A DNA stretch of 64,000 bases, taken from assembly GCF_028688795.1 (NCBI RefSeq), contig NZ_JAQTXM010000027.1, positions 1 through 64,000 on the forward strand. Reading direction: 5' to 3'. The translations under genes and the position numbers were made by a program. Shown in pieces: positions 45,491-53,868 of this stretch. Source of the DNA: Rhodoferax sp. Lineage in GTDB: Bacteria; Pseudomonadota; Gammaproteobacteria; Burkholderiales; Burkholderiaceae_C. The notes below the pieces were generated by a model that worked only from the letters and a program-made list of their open reading frames with translations, ran no database searches and had not been told where the DNA came from. Numbering within the stretch: position 1 is the stretch's first letter; each line of letters begins with the position of its first letter.

Positions 45491-46683
45491 TAAAGTTTTG
45501 CGGTGCCCTGTGTGATGGGGCCAGCCGCCAGAATGCTCCGGACTTTGTCCGTGCCTTTTGCGGCTTCGCTTGTCACCATGCGGGCCGCCACCCAGGCTTG
45601 ACCCAGTGCCAGCCCGGCGTCGCCGCACGACAGCTGTTGGGTTTGCAGCACGTTCAAGCCCTCACGCACCAGTTTCGAGGTGATGCGCTGCGTCAGGATG
45701 CGGTTGAAGAAACAGCCGCCGCCCAAGGCCACATCTTTTATGCCACGCGTTTTGGCAGCCCTGGCCGTGTGGCTGGCCAGGGCATCGGCCAAGCTCAGGT
45801 GAAAGCGCGCGGCGGCTTCGTCCACTGCTGCGGCGTTGCTGGGGTTGGATTGGGTGAGCCACGAGACAAAAAGCGGGCGCAAATCAATCTGGCCATCCTT
45901 GGTGATGAACCAGTCATCGGGGCGAACCCCGACGTGATTGGTTTGCAGCCAGCGCGCCGCCGCTTGCTCCAGCGCTATGGCCGCCTGCGCCTCTGCCTCT
46001 TGCCGAACCGATAAACCCAGCAAGCCGGCTGCCGCGTCAAACCAGCGCCCGGCGGCGGTGGTCGCGGGGCAGTTGAGCGAGCGCCGCAGCATGGTGGTGA
46101 TGGTGCGTGCCGCCTGCTCACCCACCACGGGGCTGAGCCGCGGCACGATCTGATCTGTTTGCCCGCAGGCGTGCATGGCCGCTGCCGCCATGCGCCAGGG
46201 TTCTCTGGCCGCCACATCGCCACCGGGTAAGGCCAGCGGGCTCAGATGGCCGACGCGCTCGCAGCAGTCACCTGCCACCAGCAGCACCTCACCGCCCCAG
46301 GCGGTGTTATCAAAGCCCAGCCCGACGCCATCCAGCGCCAGGCCGATCACCGGGCGCGCGATGTCTGTGCCATGTTCAGCCAGCACGGTGGCGATGTGGG
46401 CATGGTGGTGCTGCACGGCGATGGCCGGCACACCGTGCTCATGCGCCAGCCGCAGGGCGAGTTGGGTGCTGAAGAAATCGGGGTGCAGGTCATGCGCTAC
46501 CGCATCAATTGGCCCGCCGGCTTGCGCCAGCAGTTGTTGCACCGAGGCGTCCAACGCCACGCAAGCCCGTGGGTCTGACAAATCGCCGTGGTTGGTCGAC
46601 CACCGCACGGCATCGGGTGCCGAGGTGTCGAGCAAACAAGCGGCGTTTTTCAGAAATGCGCCACAGGCCAGAATGCGTGCCAC
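45490..46683 (-). CDS. hypF: Hydrogenase maturation protein HypF, short form
   Basis: The 397-residue protein corresponds to the C-terminal Kae1-like carbamoyltransferase part of HypF only: HDLHPDFFST, VQHHHAHIATVLAEHG, and VALGGGCFFNRIL. The N-terminal acylphosphatase, zinc-finger and YrdC-like domains (about 370 residues) are absent. R. eutropha HypF1 in the same operon position is short in the same way, so this is a lineage feature and not a fresh truncation. A full-length HypF may be encoded elsewhere. The start is GTG (46683), 5 bases after hypB. Confidence 0.88.
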   Translation of the reverse strand: MARILACGAFLKNAACLLDTSAPDAVRWSTNHGDLSDPRACVALDASVQQLLAQAGGPIDAVAHDLHPDFFSTQLALRLAHEHGVPAIAVQHHHAHIATVLAEHGTDIARPVIGLALDGVGLGFDNTAWGGEVLLVAGDCCERVGHLSPLALPGGDVAAREPWRMAAAAMHACGQTDQIVPRLSPVVGEQAARTITTMLRRSLNCPATTAAGRWFDAAAGLLGLSVRQEAEAQAAIALEQAAARWLQTNHVGVRPDDWFITKDGQIDLRPLFVSWLTQSNPSNAAAVDEAAARFHLSLADALASHTARAAKTRGIKDVALGGGCFFNRILTQRITSKLVREGLNVLQTQQLSCGDAGLALGQAWVAARMVTSEAAKGTDKVRSILAAGPITQGTAKL

Positions 46684-46688
46684 GGTGG

Positions 46689-47711
46689 TTATGCCTTCGC
46701 GGGTTGCGAGGTGATTTGCGCTTTGGCCTGCGCCAGCTCGGCCTCCAGCTGGGCGATGCGGGCGTGCAACGCGTCGGCGTCGTGGTGTTTGTGGTCGTCA
46801 GCCAGCAACCAGTCCAGCCAGGCTTCCATGCCCTGGCCGGTGGTGGCAGAGAGTTCCAGAATTTCAATGCCCGGGTTGACCCGGCGGGCAAATTCCTTGC
46901 AGCGGGCCACGTCAAACGACACATGCGGCAGCAGGTCGATCTTGTTGAGAATCATCAGCTTGGCGGCGGCGAACATGTCGGGGTATTTGAGGGGTTTGTC
47001 TTCGCCTTCGGTGACGGATAGGATGGCGACCTTGGCTTTCTCGCCCAGGTCCCACATCGCCGGGCAGACCAGATTGCCAACGTTTTCGATGAACAAAATG
47101 GTGGGCGCAGCGTGTGGGTGATCGTGTGTATGCGGGTGCTCATGTGAATGGTTATGGGCATGCGAATGATCGTGACCGTGTTCATGACCGTGGTCATGGG
47201 CATGATCCTCATGCGGTTCTTCATGCGCGTGGTGGTGTGCGGCGTGCAAGTCGAGCTTTGAGAACGCCTGCGCCACCATCGGCGCGTCCAGGTGGCAACC
47301 CTTTCCCGTGTTGATCTGGATGGCTGGCGCACCCGTGGCGCGAATCCGATCGGCGTCAAAACTGGTTTGCTGGTCGCCCTCAATCACCGCCACCAAAACA
47401 GCTTGGTGACGCTTTTTCAGGGCCTCAATGGTGGCGCACAGCAGCGTGGTTTTGCCAGAGCCGGGGCTTGACACCAGGTTGTAGGCGGTCACTTCATGCG
47501 AGGCAAAGTGCGCCCGGTTTTGCGCTGCCACCGCGTTGTTGGCGCCCAGCACATCGGTCTCCAGCTTGATGGCCCGCGCCTGGCTCATGCCGGGCACCGA
47601 CACCCGGGCCTCACCGGCACCAAAATGCAGGTCGCCGGTGGTGGGATGCACCGCCACATTGGGGTCTGCCGGGTTGGCTCCGGTGTTACTGCAACCGCAT
47701 ACGACACACAT
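46689..47711 (-). CDS. hypB: Hydrogenase nickel incorporation GTPase HypB
   Basis: The 340-residue protein has an N-terminal Cys motif ([11 protein letters not shown]) for high-affinity nickel, a P-loop GTPase ([28 protein letters not shown]), and a His-rich insertion of about 45 residues between GTPase elements (23 or so His), which can store nickel. It delivers Ni to the large subunits together with HypA. The C-terminal tail is Ala/Gln-rich. Confidence 0.95.
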   Translation of the reverse strand: MCVVCGCSNTGANPADPNVAVHPTTGDLHFGAGEARVSVPGMSQARAIKLETDVLGANNAVAAQNRAHFASHEVTAYNLVSSPGSGKTTLLCATIEALKKRHQAVLVAVIEGDQQTSFDADRIRATGAPAIQINTGKGCHLDAPMVAQAFSKLDLHAAHHHAHEEPHEDHAHDHGHEHGHDHSHAHNHSHEHPHTHDHPHAAPTILFIENVGNLVCPAMWDLGEKAKVAILSVTEGEDKPLKYPDMFAAAKLMILNKIDLLPHVSFDVARCKEFARRVNPGIEILELSATTGQGMEAWLDWLLADDHKHHDADALHARIAQLEAELAQAKAQITSQPAKA

Positions 47712-47736
47712 GTTGTTTTCCTCTTTGGTAGTGAAA

Positions 47737-48078
47737 TCAGATGACCTGCAATTCCATCACCCGCAATTCTGTACCACTGGTGGCTTGCAGCTGAAAACCG
47801 CCGCACAGCGGGCAGGGATCAAGGCGGGAGCGAATGGGCACACTTTGGCTGCACGGCATGCACCAGGCCGTGGCTGCGGGTTCGGCAATGTCAATCGTGG
47901 CATGTTCAAGGCAAGTGCCCGGGGCAATGGCTTCCAGGGCAAAACGCAGCGCAGAGAGTTCCACGCCACTCAGGGCACCCGCTTCCAGGCGCAGGTGGGT
48001 GACGCGCTCAAACGGATCGCGCTCGCGGGCTTGCTCCAGCACGCGCAAGATGCCGCCGGCCAGACTCAGTTCATGCAT
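47737..48078 (-). CDS. hypA: Hydrogenase nickel metallochaperone HypA
   Basis: The 113-residue protein starts MHELS, the nickel-binding N-terminus, and has a zinc site with two CxxC pairs (CMPC and CPLC). It partners HypB for nickel insertion. Its start overlaps the hoxV end by 13 bases. Confidence 0.95.
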   Translation of the reverse strand: MHELSLAGGILRVLEQARERDPFERVTHLRLEAGALSGVELSALRFALEAIAPGTCLEHATIDIAEPAATAWCMPCSQSVPIRSRLDPCPLCGGFQLQATSGTELRVMELQVI

Positions 48079-49241
48079 GGGGTCTCCAGAAAGTCAGGGT
48101 CGCTCACCTGGCATTCAACGCAGGCGTCAAACGCCGCGGCAAGTGCCCAGGCGGACACGGTGTCATGTGGTTTGAGGGTTGTCAAGGCCTTGGCCAATAC
48201 GCCCTGGGGATGGAAATTCCATTCGGTCGGTGCCAGCACCCGGTAATCCGCCACCCGCCCTTGTGCATCCAGCTGCACCCAGTGCAGAAGGAGGCCACGT
48301 GCCATCTCACACCAGGCAATGGCCTGCCCCTCGCCTACGCGCACCGCGCCGCTGGCCAACAGCGGCGACTTGGGTTGAACGGGGGTGTGCGGCTTGATGG
48401 CGGCAAATTCCAGCAGCTCAATCCAGCGCGCAGACAGTCTTGTCCAGATGGTCTGCGGGGCGGTGGCGGTCTTGTTGCGATGCCGCAGGCGTGTCCATGG
48501 GCCGGTTTCGGCGCACTGACCCAGCCAGGTCGGGCGTTGCACAAAGTTGGCCGTGCTGGCCATCGCGTGCGCCATATCAGTCATGGTGGCGGCCTGCTGC
48601 GCCGGGTTTGTGTTGAGCAGGTCCAGACTGCGTGTGGCGGGAACCATGTCACGGGTTTGCACATACCAGGTGTGCAACAACTGCGCGGGGGGCAAGGTCG
48701 GTGCGTGGGACCGGCACCAGCTGCCGAATGCATCGGGCTCGCGGTGGCGAATCAGCCAGCTGCCAACCGGTTGACCCAACAGGCTGTCTTCAACCCAGCG
48801 CCGCAGTCGTGTGAGCGCGTCCCAGGCGTCGTTTTCGTGAGATGCCTGGGCCACGACACCCAGGGAAAGCGGGCAGTTGCGCAGCCAGTCCAGGTGGTCA
48901 GGTTCAAGGGGTTGCCCGGTTTGGCGTTGCGGCCACGCCATGGCGATGCTGCGCAAATGGTCGCGCGCGGTCTCAAGCCACAAAAACACCGGTGGCTGTT
49001 CTGGCAAAGGGGTTTCCAGGCTCGGATTTGCCGCGTTCAGCGCCAGGCGCGCAGTGCGCCGGTGGGCATGCGAGCACAAGCTGAACACCTGTGCCAACGT
49101 GTGCTCTACCGACTCGCCTTGCTGCCCGCGCAACAAGCGGCCAAGGACGCCGTCACCCATGACGGGCCGATGGCCCTCAATGCTTGGCGTCATGCCCGGG
49201 TGCAAGGTGTAGCGACCTGCCAGGTTCATGCCCGTTGTCAT
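48066..49241 (-). CDS. hoxV: Hydrogenase assembly scaffold HoxV/HupK
   Basis: The 391-residue protein is a degenerate relative of the NiFe large subunit: the C-terminal part (WVQLDAQGRVADYRVLAPTEWNF; FDACVECQVSD) resembles large subunits but the N-terminal Cys pair is missing. In the R. eutropha model HoxV carries the Fe(CN)2CO unit on the way to HoxG. Four-base overlap with hoxT at the start; METs at 49241 and 49229 are both possible starts. Confidence 0.88.
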   Translation of the reverse strand: MTTGMNLAGRYTLHPGMTPSIEGHRPVMGDGVLGRLLRGQQGESVEHTLAQVFSLCSHAHRRTARLALNAANPSLETPLPEQPPVFLWLETARDHLRSIAMAWPQRQTGQPLEPDHLDWLRNCPLSLGVVAQASHENDAWDALTRLRRWVEDSLLGQPVGSWLIRHREPDAFGSWCRSHAPTLPPAQLLHTWYVQTRDMVPATRSLDLLNTNPAQQAATMTDMAHAMASTANFVQRPTWLGQCAETGPWTRLRHRNKTATAPQTIWTRLSARWIELLEFAAIKPHTPVQPKSPLLASGAVRVGEGQAIAWCEMARGLLLHWVQLDAQGRVADYRVLAPTEWNFHPQGVLAKALTTLKPHDTVSAWALAAAFDACVECQVSDPDFLETPCMN

Positions 49242-49744
49242 GGGGGTTCCCCCGCAGACGCGACACCGCGGCCAAACAAAAATCCGCGGCGGTTTGGCGG
49301 CGTGTGGGGTGCACTTGCCGCCGGTGCCTCGGGTGCGCGCAGCAAGCTGAGCACCTCGCTTGCGGTGGCCAGCGCTGCGGCATGGTTGGCAAACTCAAAC
49401 ATGGGCGAAAACAGCGAGCAGACCTCGAACGCGCCAACGCCAGGCTCACTGGCACCAATGAACTCAAAAGATTCGTTGCCCACGGCTCGCTTGGCTTTTT
49501 TCCCTGAGGCCAGCAGTTGATCGTCCGCACAGGACAGCCGTGAAGGCAGGCGCACCAAGTTCATGAACCAGGGGGTTACCAACACGCCCAGCAGCATCTC
49601 GGCATTGTTGGTGTCGGCTGCAAAGCCAAGTGCCTGAACCCGCACTGCCGGGTTTTGCACCGGCACGTCTTGCATGCGGGTGCAGGAAATCTCGGTAAAA
49701 AGCTGCTCAAGTGCCGTGACCCGGCGCTGTTGGTTGTCATTCAT
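49238..49744 (-). CDS. hoxT: Hydrogenase assembly chaperone HoxT (HybE/HupJ family)
   Basis: The 168-residue HybE-family protein has the core LLGVLVTPWFMNLVRLPS and GAFEVCSLFSPMFEF. Family members bind the Tat-bearing small or large subunit before export. In R. eutropha hoxR and hoxT matter when oxygen is high. It starts one base inside the hoxR stop and overlaps hoxV by four bases. Confidence 0.9.
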   Translation of the reverse strand: MNDNQQRRVTALEQLFTEISCTRMQDVPVQNPAVRVQALGFAADTNNAEMLLGVLVTPWFMNLVRLPSRLSCADDQLLASGKKAKRAVGNESFEFIGASEPGVGAFEVCSLFSPMFEFANHAAALATASEVLSLLRAPEAPAASAPHTPPNRRGFLFGRGVASAGEPP

Positions 49745-49968
49745 CACACCACCATGAACTGGTCGGCCGCACCGTCGCATTGCGGGCAGCGCCAGTGTGC
49801 GGGCAAATCGGCAAAAGTTGTGCCGGGTGATATTTGCCACTGCGGGTCACCCTCGGCCGGGTCATAAACCCACCAGCAGATCTTGCATTCCAGTTTGGCG
49901 TGCGCGGGCAGGCGTGAGCGATCGCCCAGGTAGCTGCCCTCAAACTGTTGACCATCCACGCCACTCAT
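49744..49968 (-). CDS. hoxR: Rubredoxin HoxR/HupI
   Basis: The 74-residue rubredoxin has the iron site KICWWVYDPAEGD (C-x2-variant opening with ECKIC) and WRCPQCDGA. It is the hydrogenase-associated type thought to donate electrons for correct maturation of the small-subunit FeS clusters in air. Confidence 0.93.
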   Translation of the reverse strand: MSGVDGQQFEGSYLGDRSRLPAHAKLECKICWWVYDPAEGDPQWQISPGTTFADLPAHWRCPQCDGAADQFMVV

Positions 49969-49989
49969 GTGTTGTCCTTCATGCTGCGC

Positions 49990-50874
49990 TTACGATTGAT
50001 TCACCCATTGCAAGACCTCATGCAGACGGTCTACTGAATCGCACAGGTCTTCCGGTGCGGCACAGACAACGTCTGGCATATCGGTGACTTCCACAGAATT
50101 CAAAATCACCGTGTCCTGCGAGTTGTAGTAGACCACGCGCCAGGTGTGGGGCACGCAGCAATTGGTGATGCGGCAGTTGCCATAGCCACGCGAGAGAATC
50201 AGCACCCGCCCCGTGCCAAGCCGGTGGTCCAGGTAGCCAATGTCTATGGGTGTCAGGGGCAACAGACTGAGATTAACCACGTGTGCCACTTGGCCGGGCT
50301 GCCAGGTGCGGCGCTGGTCTTCGAGCTCCACCAGCACGCTCGGTGCGTTCATCACTTCGGGCGGTACTGCAAGCGGCGCAGTCTCTGCCTGGCCTCCATC
50401 CAGCTTGGCTGTTTGCCGCAGCACCTCAGGCACGCCACCCACCTCAATCCAGTCGCGCACCGTGCCATCGGGCGCCGACTCAATCACACGCCACACACCG
50501 GCAAACACGGCCTCCTGAATTTGCAGCACGGGTGTGCCGTCTTGCGCCAGCACCTGCGCGCTGACCTCACCCTCGCCCAACACCTGGTTGATCAGCGTCA
50601 GGTCTTGAGCGCCAAGGCGAGCCAGCGTGACGCGGGCCGTGTCATGTTTGGGTGCCGCACCTTCGGCCACCTGGCGCAACGTCGAAAGTACCTCATGCAA
50701 CACCAGCACAGCACCTGCGTGTTGGGCAATTTCCTCAGGCTCAGGCAGCACCGGCGTGTGGTAGGTTTCCATGCCTTGCGGCATGGCGATGTAGTCCAGC
50801 GTGTCGTCTTCAGACTGGGTGCCGGGCCCGAGGTCGGCCACCACAGGAATCGGGAAAGGTTTGATGTCGTACAT
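49990..50874 (-). CDS. hoxQ: Hydrogenase small-subunit chaperone HoxQ/HupH
   Basis: The 294-residue protein of the HupH family starts MYDIKPFPIPVVADLGPGT, chosen because the longer frame upstream enters hoxO. Conserved regions include ALLVLHEVLST-like AVLVLHEVLST, and ILSRGYGNCRITNC with LWRVVYYNSQDT-like TWRVVYYNSQDT at the end. HoxQ and HoxO bind pre-HoxK and guard its unusual FeS cluster before Tat export. Confidence 0.92.
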   Translation of the reverse strand: MYDIKPFPIPVVADLGPGTQSEDDTLDYIAMPQGMETYHTPVLPEPEEIAQHAGAVLVLHEVLSTLRQVAEGAAPKHDTARVTLARLGAQDLTLINQVLGEGEVSAQVLAQDGTPVLQIQEAVFAGVWRVIESAPDGTVRDWIEVGGVPEVLRQTAKLDGGQAETAPLAVPPEVMNAPSVLVELEDQRRTWQPGQVAHVVNLSLLPLTPIDIGYLDHRLGTGRVLILSRGYGNCRITNCCVPHTWRVVYYNSQDTVILNSVEVTDMPDVVCAAPEDLCDSVDRLHEVLQWVNQS

Positions 50875-50914
50875 GTGCGTCTCGCAGTTGGGCAATGAAG
50901 ATGAACCGTGGTGC

Positions 50915-51379
50915 TCAGTGGCAGCTTGCGCCCTGTGCCTGGCTGCTGACCACCGGGATGCCGACGGTGGGTGCGCGGCTGGTGGGGGCGTCCAGCGCCT
51001 GGGCAAGCAGGGTCAGGTAGTCGGTCCAGTCGTGCATTCCTGAGAGCGTGGTCACATAGCAGCCATCCCTGAAAAACATCAGTGTCGGCCAGCGCTGTGA
51101 GCCAAAGGTTTTGGCTAGCGCTTCTGCGGTCTCTGGCACGGCCACGGCCATGCCGAAGGGGCGACCAGCCGCTGCGCTGACTTTTTGCAGTTCGGGCAAA
51201 ACCACGGCCACGTCCACCGCTTCGGGGAAACGCACCGGGTCACCGGCAAAAAGCAGCACGTGGTCGCCTTGTTGCGAAGCCAGCCAGGCCTTCATGTTGT
51301 CAAAGTCAATCCATGGGGCCTGGTGCTTGCTGACCAGTTGGGCTAATAGTGGTGGGGCTTCAATGTCGGTGTCAATCAT
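50915..51379 (-). CDS. hoxO: Hydrogenase small-subunit chaperone HoxO/HupG
   Basis: The 154-residue protein has a thioredoxin-like fold (DHVLLFAGDPVRFPE; QRWPTLMFFRDGCYV) without a CxxC, typical of HoxO/HyaE. It shields pre-HoxK. The second ATG (51379) is preferred because AGGAG stands six bases upstream, whereas it touches the ATG at 51385. Confidence 0.9.
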   Translation of the reverse strand: MIDTDIEAPPLLAQLVSKHQAPWIDFDNMKAWLASQQGDHVLLFAGDPVRFPEAVDVAVVLPELQKVSAAAGRPFGMAVAVPETAEALAKTFGSQRWPTLMFFRDGCYVTTLSGMHDWTDYLTLLAQALDAPTSRAPTVGIPVVSSQAQGASCH

Positions 51380-51422
51380 GGTCATCTCCTGTTAGTTTTA
51401 TCTTGTTGTTTGTGGGGTTGGG

Positions 51423-51734
51423 TCAGCTCTGGGTCATGCGTTGCACAGCCTGTAGGTTCATTGCGGAAGGCAGTGCAAAGCCAGGGTCGTCCGGGAACGC
51501 GGGTGATGCCCCTTGCCCCATCGCCACGGCCAGCAAATCCAGCGTTGCGTTCACTTCGGCGGCGCGCTCGGGTGTGATGGTTTCCCGCGCGTCATCCAGA
51601 AACACCAGCAGCCACTGGCCAGGCGCCACGATGTCAATCAGGCGGGTGCCCACCCGTCGGGTTTCACTTCGTCCGGCCACGTTGGCAAAACCGGGGTCGA
51701 CCGACATCACCTGCATGGGAATGCCAATGCACAT
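51423..51734 (-). CDS. hoxL: HypC-like hydrogenase chaperone HoxL/HupF
   Basis: The 103-residue HypC paralogue starts MCIGIPMQV with Cys2 and is longer than HypC at the C-terminus. In the R. eutropha model HoxL works specifically for the membrane-bound hydrogenase large subunit, with HoxV. Its ATG lies one base after the hoxM stop. Confidence 0.93.
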   Translation of the reverse strand: MCIGIPMQVMSVDPGFANVAGRSETRRVGTRLIDIVAPGQWLLVFLDDARETITPERAAEVNATLDLLAVAMGQGASPAFPDDPGFALPSAMNLQAVQRMTQS

Positions 51735-51735
51735 G

Positions 51736-52437
51736 TCAGAGCCCCATGGGGATGAAGCGGTCATCCCCCTTGCGGCAGGCGTCCTCGGCGCTGGGCCGCT
51801 CGCGCTCGTACCGCGCCAGTGTCAGCATGGCCCCGGTCAAGGTGGCATCTTCGGGCAAGGGGCTGGCGCGGCGTTGCGGCTGCGCGCCCCAAGCCGTGAG
51901 TGCCTCGATGCCGTGGGTTAATGCCGGCCCCATGGCTTGCCTGACGATGGGCCGCAAGCTGCCGCCGTAATCATCCAGCTCCTCGGGCTGACAGCCCACC
52001 AGCAGCACCTGTGCCGGGTAGTGGCCGGTGAACTGGGCCAGGCACAGCACTTCCTGAAAACCGGTCTGGTGCAAGCTCATCTTTTTGGCGCCCATGAATT
52101 TGGGCACCTCGTCGTTCTCGATCAGTTTCAGGGTGCCCGGTGCCAGGCCGTAGTCGATGGCATCAAAAATCAGCAGCCGGGTGGCAGACTGAACGTTCTG
52201 GATCAGGTACAGGCCTTGCGTTCCGCCATCGATCAGTTCCACGTGGGGCGCAAACGTCCATTCGCGTTGTAGAGCCTCAATGCAGCGCACCCCAAAACCC
52301 TCGTCGGCCCAAAGCACGTTGCCAATGCCCAAGACCACAATGTGTTCCTCCGGCGTGGTGTTGGCAAAAGGGTAAGCGCCGCTTGGATGCGTGTGGGTCG
52401 GCGCGCCGGGCAGTGTGTTGATGGCGATGGTGCTCAT
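51736..52437 (-). CDS. hoxM: Hydrogenase maturation endopeptidase HoxM/HupD
   Basis: The 233-residue HycI-family protease has the nickel-sensing motifs GIGNVLWADEGFGVRC and FDAIDYG, and HQTGFQEVL. It removes the C-terminal peptide of HoxG after nickel insertion. An N-terminal extension of about 30 residues precedes the core. It is 11 bases after hoxZ. Confidence 0.93.
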   Translation of the reverse strand: MSTIAINTLPGAPTHTHPSGAYPFANTTPEEHIVVLGIGNVLWADEGFGVRCIEALQREWTFAPHVELIDGGTQGLYLIQNVQSATRLLIFDAIDYGLAPGTLKLIENDEVPKFMGAKKMSLHQTGFQEVLCLAQFTGHYPAQVLLVGCQPEELDDYGGSLRPIVRQAMGPALTHGIEALTAWGAQPQRRASPLPEDATLTGAMLTLARYERERPSAEDACRKGDDRFIPMGL

Positions 52438-52448
52438 GGTGAACCGAC

Positions 52449-53192
52449 TCAGTCCTTGAAGGTGCGAAAGCCGGAAATCATGGTGCTCACAATGCTTTGG
52501 CGCCCCATGATGTCTTCGCGAATCGCCGCATAGATGTGAAAAATGACAAAAAGAATGATCACCCACATGCCCATGTGGTGCCAGGTGTGCACATCTTGCG
52601 ACTGACCCATCAGGGGAATCACCCAGCCAAACAATTTGTCAGCCCACGAGCCCGCCTGCAGGCCTTCGCCATACATGGCGAATCCGGTAAAGACCATGAA
52701 AACAGCCATGAGCAAAAACACGAAGACCATGGCAAACCGGGCCATCGGGTTGTGACCTACATAGGGGCCGGGGCTTGGCCCCAGGAAGGCATACCACTTG
52801 AGCATGGCCAGCATTTCATGCCAGAAGGCGCGTTGAAAAATTGGCACCGAAAACAGTTCGCGGGCATGGTGGTTGCCTGCAAACGCCCAGTAGGTGCGGC
52901 CCAGCAGCCCGATGGCCAGGGTGTAACCGGCCGTGAAGTGGGCAAAGCGGATGTAGCCCATCAGGAAGTTCGCGCTGGCTTCACCCGGCATGGTGGGCAG
53001 GGGCGAGCCGATGAAATAGCCGGTGATGCACAACACGGTGATGGCAAGCGCGTTGACCCAGTGCCAAAGGCGCACCGGTGCTTCATACACATACACCGAC
53101 TTGACGGACTTGCTATGGGAAAACTCTGCCTCTTCCGACGGCAGGGCCGCGTGAACTTTGTCTGCAACAGGTGATGCGTGACTTGTATTCAT
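52449..53192 (-). CDS. hoxZ: Hydrogenase b-type cytochrome HoxZ
   Basis: The 247-residue HyaC-family protein has four membrane helices, with haem-ligand candidates in WHWVNALAI, HFTAGYTL, VHTWHHMGMW and IFHIYAAI. It anchors HoxKG to the periplasmic face of the membrane and passes electrons from H2 to quinone. AAGGAG precedes the start. hupE is 36 bases upstream. Confidence 0.95.
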   Translation of the reverse strand: MNTSHASPVADKVHAALPSEEAEFSHSKSVKSVYVYEAPVRLWHWVNALAITVLCITGYFIGSPLPTMPGEASANFLMGYIRFAHFTAGYTLAIGLLGRTYWAFAGNHHARELFSVPIFQRAFWHEMLAMLKWYAFLGPSPGPYVGHNPMARFAMVFVFLLMAVFMVFTGFAMYGEGLQAGSWADKLFGWVIPLMGQSQDVHTWHHMGMWVIILFVIFHIYAAIREDIMGRQSIVSTMISGFRTFKD

Positions 53193-53228
53193 GGTGTCTC
53201 CTTGTGGCTGCTCATGCGCAGAGGTGCA

Positions 53229-53831
53229 TCAGAGTTGGCTGAACAGGTACAGACCGGCACCGCTGCAAATCGAGCCCAAACCGGCCATGACCCATGTCGA
53301 CTTTTGGGCAAGGTAGTTGCGCACGCCAAGGCCAATGGCCAAGCCACCAAAATGCAGGGTGACGGTGGTTGCCAGGAAGCCTGCGGCGTAAGTGGCAAAC
53401 CCGGTTTCCGGGGCCTCAGCGCCATGTGCCAAGCCGTGCAGGGACGCCGCCAGGGCCACCAGTGCCAGGCCCAAAGCGACAGGCATCTTCATGCGGCTAA
53501 AGACCAGCATGACACCAAACAGCACCACGCTCAGGGAAATCAGCTGCTCCAGAAAAGGCACGCTAAAGCCCGTAGCACCCAACGCGGCACTGATGATCAG
53601 CGACAACATGAAGGTCGCAGGCCCCCACCAAGCCTTGTTGGCGGGCAAGGCGCAGACCGACCAGATACCCACCGCCACCATGGCCAGCAGGTGGTCGGCC
53701 CCGAGCGGGTGGGCCAGGCCTTCGGCAATGCCTGAGGTGCCGTGCCCGGTGTGGGCCTGGGCCAGTCCGGTCAACAAACCGAGGGCGGCCACACTGAGCC
53801 CGCGCACGGTGTTTTGTGTCAACAGTTTCAT
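53229..53831 (-). CDS. hupE: HupE/UreJ-family nickel transporter
   Basis: The 200-residue protein has a signal peptide (MKLLTQNTVRGLSVAALGLL ... AQAH) and six membrane segments with the family metal motif HPLGADHLLAMVAVG, and a second His-bearing stretch LHGLAHGAE. Rhizobial HupE allows nickel entry for hydrogenase. It interrupts the usual hoxG-hoxZ neighbourhood, so nickel uptake is tied to synthesis of the structural subunits. Confidence 0.92.
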   Translation of the reverse strand: MKLLTQNTVRGLSVAALGLLTGLAQAHTGHGTSGIAEGLAHPLGADHLLAMVAVGIWSVCALPANKAWWGPATFMLSLIISAALGATGFSVPFLEQLISLSVVLFGVMLVFSRMKMPVALGLALVALAASLHGLAHGAEAPETGFATYAAGFLATTVTLHFGGLAIGLGVRNYLAQKSTWVMAGLGSICSGAGLYLFSQL

Positions 53832-53868
53832 GAAGTTCTCCAATTTCAAAAAATAGGGTGAATGCGGG

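Noticed and set aside
48165..49520. 451-codon plus-strand frame opposite hoxV and hoxT
   Set aside because: Low-complexity Arg/Gly/Ala product, overlaps two confidently assigned genes in a tightly packed cluster.
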